A DNA stretch of 64,000 nt from Bacteroidia bacterium (GCA_030427255.1 JAUHWY010000010.1:24159-88158); one strand, 5' to 3'; positions 7,871 through 17,051 are shown, numbered from the stretch's first letter. Notes: generated by a model from the letters alone, not told the origin. Numbers and translations: made by a program.

Positions 7871-8854
7871 GGCTCCTCCCCAAGTAAACCCGCTGCCAAA
7901 AGCCGCCATTTGAATCCAGTCGCCCGGGTTCAGTCGTCCTTCTTCCCAGGCTTCGGTGAGGGCTATGGGAATGGATGCTGCCGTGGTATTTCCATACCGT
8001 TGAATGTTGTTGTATACCTGAGTTTCGTTAAGGCCCAACTGTTTTCTAAGGAACTCTGAAATTCTCAAATTGGCTTGGTGCGGAATGAGTAAGCTAAGCG
8101 CATCGAGGCCGATGCCGGCTTGCTTTAGGTTGGCTCGGATGACCTCTTCAAAACGGACCACCGCATGCTTGAATACGGCGTTGCCGTTCATAACCGGCAA
8201 AAGGCTTCCGTCTTGCAGCATTTCGCTGCTAAGTCTAGGCCTCAAACGCGTACCGGGGTGGGGTTGGTAGAGCATTTCGGCATGTTGCCCTTCGCTGTGG
8301 ATTTGAACGTCGGCTATGCCTCGCCCATCGGAGCGGGCTTCTATAACCGCTGCGCCGGCACCGTCTCCAAAAATAACGGCCACGTTGCGGCCTCTATTGC
8401 TCAATTCCATTAAGGTCGATTGGGCTTCGCTGCATACCAACAGAATCCGCTTGGCCATGCCCGATTTGATGTAGGCTTGAGCCACCGACAAGCCATAAAT
8501 GAATCCACTGCATTGCGCTCTTAGGTCTAGGCAGCCAATATTTTTGAGTCCCAGCATTTCCTGCAACAATACGCCACAGCCCGGGAAATAATAGTCCGGA
8601 CTTAGGGTGGCAAACAGCAACAAGTCTATGTCTTCGGGACGGCGTCCTGCACGCTCCAAGGCTTGCTTGGCCGCTTCGGCGCCCATGGTAGCTGTGCTTT
8701 CCTTGCCCGGAGTAAAGAATCTACGCTCTTGAATACCGGTACGTTCTTGAATCCAGGCATCGGTGGTGTCCATAAGCTTTTCCAAGTCGGCATTGCTTAC
8801 TTTTTTCTCCGGCAGGTATTTCCCCAGTCCGGTGATGTATGCTTTTTGCTCCAT
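7856..8854 (-). CDS. fabH: 3-oxoacyl-ACP synthase III (FabH)
   Basis: The 332-residue enzyme starts fatty-acid synthesis by condensing an acyl-CoA with malonyl-ACP. The catalytic triad is visible: Cys115 in RAQCSGFIYG, His259 in LIPHQANLRI and Asn289 in RYGNTTAASIP. The C-terminal MAAFGSGFTWGGALMRW is typical. It is not part of the polyketide locus at 20-27 kb and is not beside the usual plsX/rpmF neighbours. Bacteroidota often carry several FabH copies, so its acyl specificity is open. Confidence 0.95.
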   Translation of the reverse strand: MEQKAYITGLGKYLPEKKVSNADLEKLMDTTDAWIQERTGIQERRFFTPGKESTATMGAEAAKQALERAGRRPEDIDLLLFATLSPDYYFPGCGVLLQEMLGLKNIGCLDLRAQCSGFIYGLSVAQAYIKSGMAKRILLVCSEAQSTLMELSNRGRNVAVIFGDGAGAAVIEARSDGRGIADVQIHSEGQHAEMLYQPHPGTRLRPRLSSEMLQDGSLLPVMNGNAVFKHAVVRFEEVIRANLKQAGIGLDALSLLIPHQANLRISEFLRKQLGLNETQVYNNIQRYGNTTAASIPIALTEAWEEGRLNPGDWIQMAAFGSGFTWGGALMRW

Positions 8855-8913
8855 ATTGTAATTTTCGGCCTAATTTTTGGATTTTTGTTGTCAATAACCA
8901 AATGTTTTGGCTT

Positions 8914-9696
8914 ATGCGTCGCTTTTTTGTTGGTCTTATGTTTGTTTTAACCGCCGTGCAGTGGCAATGTTCGGACGGGTTCAATTTGTTTACGCTGCAA
9001 GACGATATAAGCTTAGGCAGGCAGTTGCGCGATGAGATATTGGCCAATCCGCAAGAATACCCGGTAATGGATCCTAATTTGCATGGGTCGGCCTACAGCT
9101 ATGTGGAGCGTATTCGCGACCGAATTTTGGCTTCCGGGGAGGTGAAATATGCTCAAGAATTCGATTGGGAAATTTATTTGCTCAAAGACGACGCTACCCT
9201 CAACGCCTTTTGTGCTCCGGGAGGATACATTTTTGTATACACGGGACTTATTAAATTTTTGGACAGCGAGGATCAATTGGCCGGAGTAATTGGGCACGAA
9301 ATGGCCCACGCCGATAAGCGGCATTCCACCAGTCAGCTAACTAAGGCCTATGGCTTGCAGTTTTTGTTGGATGTGGTATTGGGCGAGAACCAAGGGGCCA
9401 TAAGCGGCATAGCAGCCGGACTCGTTGGATTGGAATTTAGCCGCTCCGACGAGCGTCAAGCCGATGAGTTTAGCGTTCGTTACCTGTGCCCTACGGTGTA
9501 CCAAGCCGACGGCGCCTCAGACTTTTTTGCCCTTTTGATTGCTCAGGGTCAAGCAGGTCAAACGCCATCTTTTTTGAGCACCCATCCCGATCCGGGAAAT
9601 CGAGTGGAGGACATTCGTGCATTGGATCAAAGCCTTGACTGTCAGGGTACGGAAACTTTCCAATCGGCCTACCAACTTTTTAAGAACAGCTTGTAA
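8914..9696 (+). CDS. M48 family zinc metalloprotease (BepA/YfgC-like), exported
   Basis: From the ATG at 8914 the product is 260 residues. It has an N-terminal hydrophobic signal (MRRFFVGLMFVLTAVQWQC) that may be a loose lipobox, then an M48 domain. The domain shows the zinc motif HEMAH in GVIGHEMAHADKRHS and the third ligand region SDERQADEFSVRYL. The C-terminal HPDPGNRVEDI is usual for periplasmic M48 proteases that act in envelope protein quality control. ATGs at 8902 and 8839 are possible alternatives. It diverges from fabH and converges on the M1 peptidase gene across a repeat element. Confidence 0.9.
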   Translation: MRRFFVGLMFVLTAVQWQCSDGFNLFTLQDDISLGRQLRDEILANPQEYPVMDPNLHGSAYSYVERIRDRILASGEVKYAQEFDWEIYLLKDDATLNAFCAPGGYIFVYTGLIKFLDSEDQLAGVIGHEMAHADKRHSTSQLTKAYGLQFLLDVVLGENQGAISGIAAGLVGLEFSRSDERQADEFSVRYLCPTVYQADGASDFFALLIAQGQAGQTPSFLSTHPDPGNRVEDIRALDQSLDCQGTETFQSAYQLFKNSL

Positions 9697-9713
9697 GGCC
9701 TATGGGTTTTTAA

Positions 9714-9880
9714 TTTTTGGGCGCCCGGGCGGGTGCTCCCTGCTACTCCCAAGCCTTCAGAGGGGGGCGTCTAGGCAAGTCCGGAGTTCCGCAAAGCTAC
9801 ACTCGGCCTGGCCTGTCGCCCCAACCTCTGCAGGCTTGGGGGTATCCGTGCCGCCCCCTGGCGCAGGTCTTCCAATGCGG
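9714..9880. repeat. GC-rich intergenic palindromic element B (family II)
   Basis: This element lies between convergent genes. Outer arms GCGCCCGGGCGGG (9721) and CCGCCCCCTGGCGC (9851-9864) pair. An inner 13-bp stem joins 9751-9763 (AAGCCTTCAGAGG) to 9825-9837 with one mismatch. The internal 17-mer GTTCCGCAAAGCTACAC (9786-9802) is identical in the element at 57.6 kb, and its reverse complement is partly present at 36.38 kb. It also shares a GTATC(C/G)GT..CGCCCCCTG block and CTTCCAATG with the 57.6-kb copy. Confidence 0.85.
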
Positions 9881-9902
9881 GATATGCTATCGGAAAGGCT
9901 AT

Positions 9903-11570
9903 TCAGTATTTAGAGGAGGCATTGCGAATCACAAAATACCCGCTGAATTCGTCCAAATCCAGATAATCTACTTTTCGGACCTCGGGTTTGTATTCTTGCC
10001 ATTCGGCGGTGGGTTTTAGTTTTACCCAGCCTTTGCTGTTTACGTTAACAAATACGGGCATTTTAAAGTCCTTCATAACGTTTTCCCAGCGGTAGCGAAT
10101 AACAGGTCCTCCGGCAGCCTCGTTGTCGTAACTGTACACAAATACAGGCACCCCGCTAATTTTAAGGTATTGATAAAAGAACCAGCTGTAGTCTTCGTTT
10201 AGGTAGCTGCCAATAAACTCTACGAATTCTTCAGTAGTAACGGTTTGGTGCTTGAATTCTGTTTGAATGGCTTTGAGCAAGCCAATCCATTTGGGTTCGT
10301 CTTGAATAAGGTTTCGTAGGGTATGGAGCATAAAGGCTCCTTTGTAGTAAACATCGGTAGAGGGGTGGTCGTTTAGTCCTCGTTTACCCATCATGGGTTT
10401 GTCGTTTTTGATTCTTCCTCTCCAGGTATCGATGTATTCGTAGGCAATGTCTTTGCCATATTTGCACTCTACATACATAGCTTCCATGTAGGTAGCAAAG
10501 GCTTCGTGAATCCACATATCGGCGGGGTCGGCGCCGCTTACGCTGTTTCCCCAATACTCGTGGGCCGTTTCGTGAATAATGATAAAGTCGAATTCAAGGC
10601 CGAGTTCGGTGGCATCGTATCCTGCATAACCAATAAGGTAATCGTTGCCGTAAGCAATGGCAGATTGGTGCTCCATGCCTAAATAGGGGGCTTCTACTAG
10701 TTTGTAGCCATCTTCGTAAAAGGGGTATGGACCAAGGAATTGGTCGTAGCAAGAAAACATGCCCTTTACTTGCTCAAAGTGCTTTTTGGCTTTTCTTTCG
10801 TTGTATTCCAACACATAATAGTCCAAGTCCAGAGGTCTTCCCGCGCCGGGATAAACGTCGGAGAAGTGTGCGAACTTGCCGATGTAAAGGGTTACATTAT
10901 AGTGGTTAATGGGTTTTGAAACGAACCATTCAAAGCGTGATTTTCCGTCAAGGGTTTCTTGGTTTCTTAACCTGCCATTAGACACTGCGGTAAGTCCTAC
11001 GGGAACGGTAATTCTTACAGTTATGGAGTCGGGTTCGTCGAGCCATTGGTCTTTGCAAGGCCACCAAAGGGAGGCGCCTTCTTTTTGGTTGGCCACGCCT
11101 ACCCAAGGGTTTCCATTGGCGTCGTTATCCCAGACAAAACCACCGTCCCAGGGTGCATCTTTGGCCATGGTAGGGTGTCCTGCAAATTTAAGTTTTATGG
11201 TGTGTCTTGTGCTTTCGTATAGGGTGTCAGGAAAATATAGGAAGTAGGCACCTTCCTCGCGCTTAACGGGCACTTTTTTTCCATTCCATTCCACGTTGGT
11301 TAGTCCCATGCCTTGGCCAAGGTCAATTTGCAAAACTTTGGCGTTTTCTACCATTACAAATTCCATGGTATTGGTACCCTCAATGAATTTACGGTTCATG
11401 TGGACCTCAAAATCCAGGTAGTAATGCCGGACATTGTAACAACTTCTGGGGCTTTCGTTCCAGCCCTTGAGGGTGTCGGCGCGTGAAAATAGGGGGCCTT
11501 TTTTCCCTTGAGCCTGAGCATTAGAGAGGGAGAAAAGGAACATGCTGAGTAGGAGAACTGCCTGTTTCAT
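9903..11570 (-). CDS. M1 family aminopeptidase, exported
   Basis: The 555-residue protein has a signal peptide (MKQAVLLLSMFLFSLSNAQA) and the M1 N-terminal beta-domain plus the catalytic domain. The gluzincin motif HETAHEYWGN is followed by the third zinc ligand in WIHEAFATYMEA, and the exopeptidase loop reads GMEHQSAI. At 555 residues it lacks the long C-terminal domains of PepN, which is common for secreted Bacteroidota members. It is expected to trim N-terminal residues from peptides in the periplasm or outside the cell. It is transcribed downstream of rpmB, behind that gene's terminator. Confidence 0.94.
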   Translation of the reverse strand: MKQAVLLLSMFLFSLSNAQAQGKKGPLFSRADTLKGWNESPRSCYNVRHYYLDFEVHMNRKFIEGTNTMEFVMVENAKVLQIDLGQGMGLTNVEWNGKKVPVKREEGAYFLYFPDTLYESTRHTIKLKFAGHPTMAKDAPWDGGFVWDNDANGNPWVGVANQKEGASLWWPCKDQWLDEPDSITVRITVPVGLTAVSNGRLRNQETLDGKSRFEWFVSKPINHYNVTLYIGKFAHFSDVYPGAGRPLDLDYYVLEYNERKAKKHFEQVKGMFSCYDQFLGPYPFYEDGYKLVEAPYLGMEHQSAIAYGNDYLIGYAGYDATELGLEFDFIIIHETAHEYWGNSVSGADPADMWIHEAFATYMEAMYVECKYGKDIAYEYIDTWRGRIKNDKPMMGKRGLNDHPSTDVYYKGAFMLHTLRNLIQDEPKWIGLLKAIQTEFKHQTVTTEEFVEFIGSYLNEDYSWFFYQYLKISGVPVFVYSYDNEAAGGPVIRYRWENVMKDFKMPVFVNVNSKGWVKLKPTAEWQEYKPEVRKVDYLDLDEFSGYFVIRNASSKY

Positions 11571-11581
11571 TTAGTGAAAAT

Positions 11582-11610
11582 AAAAAAAGCCGTTTGAAAC
11601 AAACGGCTTT
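11582..11610 (-). terminator. Rho-independent terminator of rpmB
   Basis: An 11-bp perfect stem, AAAGCCGTTTG with CAAACGGCTTT and a 3-nt loop, is followed on the minus strand by a run of T. It lies about 20 bp after the rpmB stop. Confidence 0.9.
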
Positions 11611-11632
11611 ACAAATAGATATTTAGCAAGAA

Positions 11633-11869
11633 TTAATCCAAGTACCCTTTTACTTTGGCTCTTTTCATAGCTTCTTGAATGCCCACTTTATTGATTATGC
11701 GCAGACCTTTGGCAGATACCTTAAGTACAATCCAGCGATCTTCTTCGGGCAAATAAAATTTCTTTTTAAACAGGTTTGGACGAAATACCCTGCGGGTTTT
11801 CCTGTTGGAGTGGGAAACGTTGTTTCCGGTGATGGTCTTTTTTCCTGTAATTTGACAAACGCGCGCCAT
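11633..11869 (-). CDS. rpmB: 50S ribosomal protein L28
   Basis: The 78-residue basic protein starts MARVCQITGKKTITGNNVSH and carries SNRKTRRVFRPNL and the C-terminal RIINKVGIQEAMKRAKVKGY of bacterial L28. It is a structural protein of the large ribosomal subunit. In many Bacteroidota rpmB is followed by rpmG and a small DUF4295 gene. Here a terminator follows directly, so it stands alone. Its promoter is the best-formed in the window. Confidence 0.98.
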   Translation of the reverse strand: MARVCQITGKKTITGNNVSHSNRKTRRVFRPNLFKKKFYLPEEDRWIVLKVSAKGLRIINKVGIQEAMKRAKVKGYLD

Positions 11870-11902
11870 GGTAATAATTGCTTGTTTCTTCTAAGGGAGG
11901 GG

Positions 11903-11933
11903 CAAAGATAATCGGGCGAGGCTAATTTCCCAA
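11903..11933 (-). promoter_or_regulatory. Promoter of rpmB (TTG-N20-TAnnTTTG)
   Basis: On the minus strand, TTG (11931-11933) is followed after exactly 20 nt by TATCTTTG (11903-11910), the full Bacteroidota sigma-ABfr-type promoter. The leader to the rpmB ATG is about 30 nt. Confidence 0.75.
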
Positions 11934-11944
11934 GAAAAAATGCC

Positions 11945-12802
11945 TCAATGTTGAGGAAAAACCTCAGAGGCTAGGCGCAGGGCTTCTTCAAAGGCCGGTT
12001 TTTGGATGTTCAAAGCCGCTTTTTGACTTTCCAAGAAAGCCACAAGCGCTTCGGTGGGTAAATTACCTGTCAATTCATCCTTGGCCATTGGGCATCCTCC
12101 AAAACCATGCAGGGCACCGTCAAATTGCACACAACCTGCATCCCAGGCTGCCTCAAGATTGGGCTTTAGGTTATCGGGCCGAGTATGCAAATGAGCTCCG
12201 GCTTGCACCTCCGGAAAATGCTTGTTTAGGTGATTCCAGAGGTATTTTATTTGGTTTGGTTGGGCTTCCCCAATGGTATCCGATAAGCTAACCCAGAGCA
12301 GCTCCTCAGCCTTTAGCTTTTCTACCCATTCCAAGACTAAGTCTTCGTGGTATGGGTCTCCATAAGGGTTTCCAAAGGCCATGGAAATATACACCTGTAC
12401 TTTTTTTCCGTTTTTATGCGCCAAATCTCGAATGCTAAGCAATCGGTGCCAAGACTCGGAGAGGTTGGATTTAATGTTGCGCTCCAAAAAAGTATTGGAA
12501 ATGGAAAAGGGGAAACCCAACCAAGCCACATGCTCAAAGGGAAGGGAACGTTCTGCTCCTTTTAGGTTTCCAACAATGGCCAATAGTTCAGGAAGGTCCA
12601 TGCCTTCCAGTGCTTGAGCTACCTCCTCTGTATCGGCCATTTGTGGTATGGCTTTGGGATGCACAAAACTGCCAAAGTCAATACGATGAAACCCACATCG
12701 ACAAAGGGCCTTTATGTACTTGATTTTTTGCTCGGTAGGAATGAATGTATGGATGCCTTGCATGGCATCACGTGGACATTCGGTTATGCGTACCTGGTTC
12801 AT
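11945..12802 (-). CDS. Hydroxymethylglutaryl-CoA lyase
   Basis: The 285-residue TIM-barrel enzyme of the HMGL-like family splits HMG-CoA to acetoacetate and acetyl-CoA in leucine or ketone-body catabolism. The N-terminal ECPRDAMQG corresponds to the substrate- and metal-binding D of the E.PRDG.Q motif, and the diagnostic active-site loop HGFGGCPMA (with Cys) lies near residue 235. Its ATG overlaps the stop of pyrD by one base (TAATG), so the two are probably translated from one message, though their pathways are unrelated. Confidence 0.9.
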   Translation of the reverse strand: MNQVRITECPRDAMQGIHTFIPTEQKIKYIKALCRCGFHRIDFGSFVHPKAIPQMADTEEVAQALEGMDLPELLAIVGNLKGAERSLPFEHVAWLGFPFSISNTFLERNIKSNLSESWHRLLSIRDLAHKNGKKVQVYISMAFGNPYGDPYHEDLVLEWVEKLKAEELLWVSLSDTIGEAQPNQIKYLWNHLNKHFPEVQAGAHLHTRPDNLKPNLEAAWDAGCVQFDGALHGFGGCPMAKDELTGNLPTEALVAFLESQKAALNIQKPAFEEALRLASEVFPQH

Positions 12803-13818
12803 TAGGGTGCAAAGTTACCTAAACCTTTGGCTAATTTTTGAATGAGGCTAGGCCCTTTGTATACAAAACCGGTATATACTTGAATCAAACTGGCCCCTGC
12901 TTGCCGCATAACTCTGGCTTTTTTAAAGCTATCAATGCCGCCACAAGCAATAATGGGGAGCTTGCCATTGGTTTTTTGATGGATAAACTGCACCCGTTCC
13001 AAGGCCCGGTTAAATAAAGGAACTCCACTAAGGCCTCCTTGAATTTTCATGGCTTTTTTGCTCGAATTGCTTGACCTAAGGCTGGAGGTGTTGGTGGCAA
13101 TTACTCCATCAATTTTAAGCTCCATTAAAACCTGTAAAACAGCTTCCAGTTGTTCAAAGGACATGTCGGGATCCAATTTTACGAACAAGGGTCTTTGGGG
13201 CTCAAGTTCCCGGTTTAATTTCACCAGAGGCAGCAGCAGTTCACGAAGAGCTTTGGGGGCTTGGAGAGCTCTTAGCTCCGGCGTATTTGGAGAGCTCACA
13301 TTTATGGTAAAATAATCTACGTAGGGATGGAGTGTTTGTAAGCCTTTTAAGTAATCGTTTTGGGCATGCTCGTTTGGGGTTTGTTTGTTTTTCCCAATAT
13401 TCCCTCCAATTAGGCAACCTTTTCGCTTGCGTTTTTGAAGTTTACGGGCCACTTTTTCAATTCCTGCATTGTTGAATCCCATTCGGTTGATTAGGGCTTT
13501 CTCTTTTTTGAGCCTAAACAAGCGAGGTTTGGGGTTTCCGGTTTGGGGTAGTGGAGTAACGGTGCCAATTTCGGCAAATCCAAAACCAAAGTGGCTCCAA
13601 TATTCTGCCAATTCTGCGTTTTTATCCATACCCGCAGCAAGGCCCACTCGGTTTGGAAATTGTAAACCTGCGATTTCTACAGGAGCTAAACAATGCTTTG
13701 GAATCCGATACTTTATAAAGCCTAAGGCTTTACCCACAAACAAAAGGCGGAAAACCAATCGATGAGTGAACTCAGCCGGTAAAAGGAACAGAAGCTTGGT
13801 TACCCCTCTGTACCACAT
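12802..13818 (-). CDS. pyrD: Dihydroorotate dehydrogenase (quinone), class 2
   Basis: The 338-residue FMN enzyme oxidises dihydroorotate to orotate in pyrimidine synthesis and passes electrons to quinone at the inner membrane. The N-terminal amphipathic segment (MWYRGVTKLLFLLPAEFTHR) is the class 2 membrane anchor. Class 2 catalytic serine context NVSSPNTPELR is present, as are GLSGVPL and the FMN phosphate loop ACGGIDSFKKA. It sits 3 bp after a membrane lipoprotein gene and overlaps the HMG-CoA lyase gene. Confidence 0.96.
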   Translation of the reverse strand: MWYRGVTKLLFLLPAEFTHRLVFRLLFVGKALGFIKYRIPKHCLAPVEIAGLQFPNRVGLAAGMDKNAELAEYWSHFGFGFAEIGTVTPLPQTGNPKPRLFRLKKEKALINRMGFNNAGIEKVARKLQKRKRKGCLIGGNIGKNKQTPNEHAQNDYLKGLQTLHPYVDYFTINVSSPNTPELRALQAPKALRELLLPLVKLNRELEPQRPLFVKLDPDMSFEQLEAVLQVLMELKIDGVIATNTSSLRSSNSSKKAMKIQGGLSGVPLFNRALERVQFIHQKTNGKLPIIACGGIDSFKKARVMRQAGASLIQVYTGFVYKGPSLIQKLAKGLGNFAP

Positions 13819-13821
13819 TAT

Positions 13822-14427
13822 TTAGACCATTTTTAGGAGATAAACCAGCAGTAAAATTAGGCCTGCTGCTAGTGCAATAGACCCTATGGCCCAAAAGAGC
13901 CAAGCCAAAACAAAGCCATTGCCTGCTCCAAGAATGCCTGCCAAGAGTAGTAAAATCAGACCAATACCGCAGAGCACTAATCCCCACCACAAAAGGCTAT
14001 CTTCCGCTACTTGATTCTCCTCCAAAGCTGAAATTTGATCTTCTCTTAAGCTTTGCAACAAAACATCCATTGGGTTTTCGAAGCGGTTGGCTTGAAGGCC
14101 GGGAAAACTTCTTTGAGGAATAGAAAGGAGTTGACGCTTCTTTGCGGCTTTTGATGTAGAAGACTTTTGGATTTGGGGACCTACTTGAGCCTCCGGGCTT
14201 GTGGCGTCAATTATTGAAGATTCCTTTGGAGTGCTTTGTTTTTCAGCTTGTGAATCTTGGGGCAACTCTTCAGAAGCTTCCGCTTTTGCGGTATGATTTT
14301 GAGAAGATTGACCTTTCCACCGGTAGTGTGCATATTCTCTGTTTCCTGCACAACTAAACAAAAGCATGGATAATACAACTACGGCAATAGCTGTAAAAGT
14401 GAATCTATGAACGTAGGAGGAAATCAT
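13822..14427 (-). CDS. Lipoprotein with two C-terminal membrane segments, unknown
   Basis: The 201-residue protein has a lipoprotein-like signal ending in LLFSCAGN, then a polar Ser/Gln/Lys-rich region of about 110 residues with no recognisable domain. Two closely spaced hydrophobic helices (SLLWWGLVLCGIGLILLLLA and a second starting GFVLAWLFWAIG) and a short VYLLKMV tail follow. I do not recognise a family. It lies directly upstream of pyrD on the same strand. Confidence 0.7.
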   Translation of the reverse strand: MISSYVHRFTFTAIAVVVLSMLLFSCAGNREYAHYRWKGQSSQNHTAKAEASEELPQDSQAEKQSTPKESSIIDATSPEAQVGPQIQKSSTSKAAKKRQLLSIPQRSFPGLQANRFENPMDVLLQSLREDQISALEENQVAEDSLLWWGLVLCGIGLILLLLAGILGAGNGFVLAWLFWAIGSIALAAGLILLLVYLLKMV

Positions 14428-14445
14428 AGTGGTAATGGTTTTGGA

Positions 14446-14952
14446 TTATTTAGTGAATCTGTAGTTGGCGCCAAAGCTTAACAGAATTCCATAATCTTGG
14501 GGTCCGGCAAAGAACATGGGGGCCTTGACGCTGAAATCAAGGAGCCAATTATCGGTTATCATAGCTCGGGTACCGATTTGAGGCTGAAGGTAAAAACCCT
14601 CACGCTGAAATATGGATCCACCTATGTCTGTTCCCACGTAAGGAAACAAGTTGCCTAGGGGATGTTGGTATTCCACATGGGCACTTACCAAGAGGCTTTG
14701 AAGTGGCTCCAACACATTACCGCTTCCAAAATCGCGCAGTTCTTGGTTGTACAAGTGAGCGACACGGCCGCCTACGCCAAGTTTCTCCCAAAAATGGTAG
14801 GTGTATTCGCCGGTTGTGGCCAAGTAGGTAGTGCCACCCCTTTGCAGGGCCGGGCCTACTCCGAAATTTAAGCCTACGGCATGTTGTGCAATGGATTCTT
14901 TGCTAAATCCGATAGCAAAGAGAAAAACGAAAAATAAAATATACCTTTTCAT
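14446..14952 (-). CDS. Small outer-membrane beta-barrel-like protein
   Basis: From the ATG at 14952 the product is 168 residues with a signal peptide (MKRYILFFVFLFAIGF, cut near IAQ), followed by alternating strands such as AVGLNFGVGPAL and LLSFGANYRFTK. The terminal aromatic-rich strand is typical of outer-membrane barrels. Function is unknown. An upstream ATG at 14997 is in frame but would put 15 charged residues ahead of the signal. It shares strand with the lipoprotein gene 18 bp downstream. Confidence 0.75.
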   Translation of the reverse strand: MKRYILFFVFLFAIGFSKESIAQHAVGLNFGVGPALQRGGTTYLATTGEYTYHFWEKLGVGGRVAHLYNQELRDFGSGNVLEPLQSLLVSAHVEYQHPLGNLFPYVGTDIGGSIFQREGFYLQPQIGTRAMITDNWLLDFSVKAPMFFAGPQDYGILLSFGANYRFTK

Positions 14953-15046
14953 GGGTTCTAATCGGGTAATGATTCTGCAAAAATGAGACATTTGCATGGA
15001 ATTCCATAAATTAAGCTAAAAAAGAAGCATTTTAAACATTAAATCT

Positions 15047-15799
15047 ATGGCCAACACCTGTATTTTACTGAGGCACGGACAAAGCAAATGGAATCTGGAA
15101 AATCGATTCACCGGTTGGGTGAATGTTCCACTAAGCCCTCAAGGAGTTGCTGAAGCCACCACCGCAGGAAAGATTTTGAAGGAGGCCGGGCTCATCCCAA
15201 AAGCCGCATTCACCTCTTACTTGCAAAGAGCCATTAAAACTTTATGGCTGGCTTTAGAAGAGGCAGAATGCATGCACATCCCAGTTGAAAAGTCTTGGCG
15301 TCTCAACGAAAAGCACTACGGCGCTTTGCAAGGTTTGGACAAATCAGAGACAGCTGCAAAATATGGAGAGGAGCAAGTATTGCTTTGGAGAAGAGGATAT
15401 GATGTTCAATCTCCGGCTCTAGATGCTAAAGACCCTCAACATCCTGCTAATCAAGAAATGTATCAGGGCATTGACCCCTCTCTTTTGCCTTCTACAGAGT
15501 CCCTAAAAGATACTTTACATCGCTTGTTGCCCTTTTGGGAACAACAGATTGTGCCCTCCCTAAAACAGCACAAAACCATTGTGGTGGCTGCTCATGGAAA
15601 TAGTCTTAGAGCCATTGTGCAACATGTAAAGGGGCTAAGCAACGATGAGGTGCTCAAGCTCAATATCCCAACAGGAGTCCCTTATGTGTTTGAACTAGAT
15701 AACGACGGAAAATACCTGAGCGACCGATACCTTTTAGATGAGCAGGAGCTTGAGGCTAGGCTTCAGGAAGTGGCCAACCAAGGAAAATCGCGTTCATGA
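15047..15799 (+). CDS. gpmA: 2,3-bisphosphoglycerate-dependent phosphoglycerate mutase
   Basis: The 250-residue glycolytic enzyme interconverts 3- and 2-phosphoglycerate. Phosphohistidine motif LRHGQSKWN (His10), substrate loop NRFTGWVNVPLS, RLNEKHYGALQGLDK and the second histidine in VAAHGNSLRA are all present, and length is typical for dPGM. It overlaps the next gene by 4 bp (ATGA) and begins a four-gene same-strand run. Confidence 0.97.
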   Translation: MANTCILLRHGQSKWNLENRFTGWVNVPLSPQGVAEATTAGKILKEAGLIPKAAFTSYLQRAIKTLWLALEEAECMHIPVEKSWRLNEKHYGALQGLDKSETAAKYGEEQVLLWRRGYDVQSPALDAKDPQHPANQEMYQGIDPSLLPSTESLKDTLHRLLPFWEQQIVPSLKQHKTIVVAAHGNSLRAIVQHVKGLSNDEVLKLNIPTGVPYVFELDNDGKYLSDRYLLDEQELEARLQEVANQGKSRS

Positions 15800-16509
15800 G
15801 CAAAAAGCACTGGGCAATCGGAGATGTGCACGGTTGTGGTAAGACCTTGGAAGCCCTCATCAACCAAATTCAGCCGGGAAAAGAGGATCAGATTACCTTT
15901 TTGGGCGACCTGATTGACCGAGGCTCCACGCACCTTCGCTTGTTTTCTCTGCTTGAGGAGCTTATGCAAACCTGCAGCATAGAGGTAATCCGCGGCAATC
16001 ACGAACAAGCGTATTTGGAGGCTCTGCTAGAAGTTCCACAGAAAAACTGGTTGGGAAAGGTAAAGCGTCCTTTATTGGAGGTTTGGAAAAGCTACGGAGG
16101 AGAAACGCTGCTCAAAGAGTTTGGATGTGCGCTACCCGAAGAACTTCCGGAGTTTTTTATTGAATTGGTTAAGGGTTCCGTGGCTTACCGCGAAGTCCCC
16201 GAAGCCTTTTTGGTACACGCCGGATTTGATTTTCGCTCCCCAAATCCTTTTGAAGACACCCAAGCCATGATGTGGATTCGAGATTTTGATGTGGACTTGG
16301 AAATCACGGGCGGAAAACGTGTGGTGCACGGTCACGTACCGGTGTCTTTGGAGCTTATAGAGCAAAGTCTTAAGCATCCAAAGTATGGATTTGTAGACAT
16401 TGATAATGGTTGCGTGTACCGAGACCAACCCGGTATGGGAAACCTAATTGCATTGGAATTATCTTCCTTTTCTATGGTGGTGCAGGCCAACCAAGAACCT
16501 TATTATTAA
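15796..16509 (+). CDS. Serine/threonine protein phosphatase-like metallophosphoesterase
   Basis: The 237-residue protein has the PPP/PrpA-type motifs in order: GDVHGCGKTLEAL near residue 9, GDLIDRGSTHLRL near 37, IRGNHEQAYLE near 75, HAGFDF near 143 and VHGHVPVS near 178. These bind two metal ions. Such proteins (bacterial PrpA/ApaH-like) remove phosphate from Ser/Thr proteins or cleave diadenosine tetraphosphate, and sequence alone cannot choose. It is coupled to gpmA by ATGA and to the next gene by TAATG. Confidence 0.88.
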   Translation: MSKKHWAIGDVHGCGKTLEALINQIQPGKEDQITFLGDLIDRGSTHLRLFSLLEELMQTCSIEVIRGNHEQAYLEALLEVPQKNWLGKVKRPLLEVWKSYGGETLLKEFGCALPEELPEFFIELVKGSVAYREVPEAFLVHAGFDFRSPNPFEDTQAMMWIRDFDVDLEITGGKRVVHGHVPVSLELIEQSLKHPKYGFVDIDNGCVYRDQPGMGNLIALELSSFSMVVQANQEPYY

Positions 16510-17051
16510 TGAAACCAATTGTTTTAACAGGCCCTCCGGGCTCAGGGAAAACCTCCCTTATTTCCGCTTTAGAAGCAGACGGGTTTCCTGTTTTTCATGA
16601 AATTTCAAGAGATATCATTGCTCGAGAAAAAGAAAGGGATGGAGACCTATTGCCATGGAAAGACCACGAAGGTTTCCACCGGGAAGTGGTGAGGGGACGA
16701 AAGCAACAATTAAAAGAAGCCTTGGCCCTTAAAGGTCCTGTTTTTTTGGATCGGGGAGTTCCCGACGGCTTTGGTTACTTATTGGCTGAGGGCTCCGTAT
16801 TGACCCAGGATACCGTGGGTAAGCTGAAAGGCCTGCCTTACCACAACCAGGTTTTTTTTACACCACCTTGGGAGGCCATTTTTACCAAAGATGCTCAGCG
16901 CTGGGAAGATTTTGAACATGCCGAAGCCATACACCGCGGTCTAGTAGACATCTATGAGCGCTTAGGCTTTGAAATACACCTTTTGCCCTTTGTTTCTGTT
17001 CAAGAGCGTATGGAGCATATTTTATCCGTTTTAAAAACGGATAAAACCTAA
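16509..17051 (+). CDS. P-loop ATPase/kinase-like protein (AAA_28 type)
   Basis: From the ATG at 16509, which overlaps the previous stop (TAATG), the protein has 180 residues. It starts MKPIVLTGPPGSGKTSLI, a Walker A motif, and has a Walker B-like FLDRGVPDGF near residue 78. The family pattern of HEISRDIIAREKERDGD and the late HLLPFVSVQERMEHI matches AAA_28 domain proteins, which resemble small-molecule kinases. Substrate unknown. It lies between the phosphatase and recQ. Confidence 0.85.
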   Translation: MKPIVLTGPPGSGKTSLISALEADGFPVFHEISRDIIAREKERDGDLLPWKDHEGFHREVVRGRKQQLKEALALKGPVFLDRGVPDGFGYLLAEGSVLTQDTVGKLKGLPYHNQVFFTPPWEAIFTKDAQRWEDFEHAEAIHRGLVDIYERLGFEIHLLPFVSVQERMEHILSVLKTDKT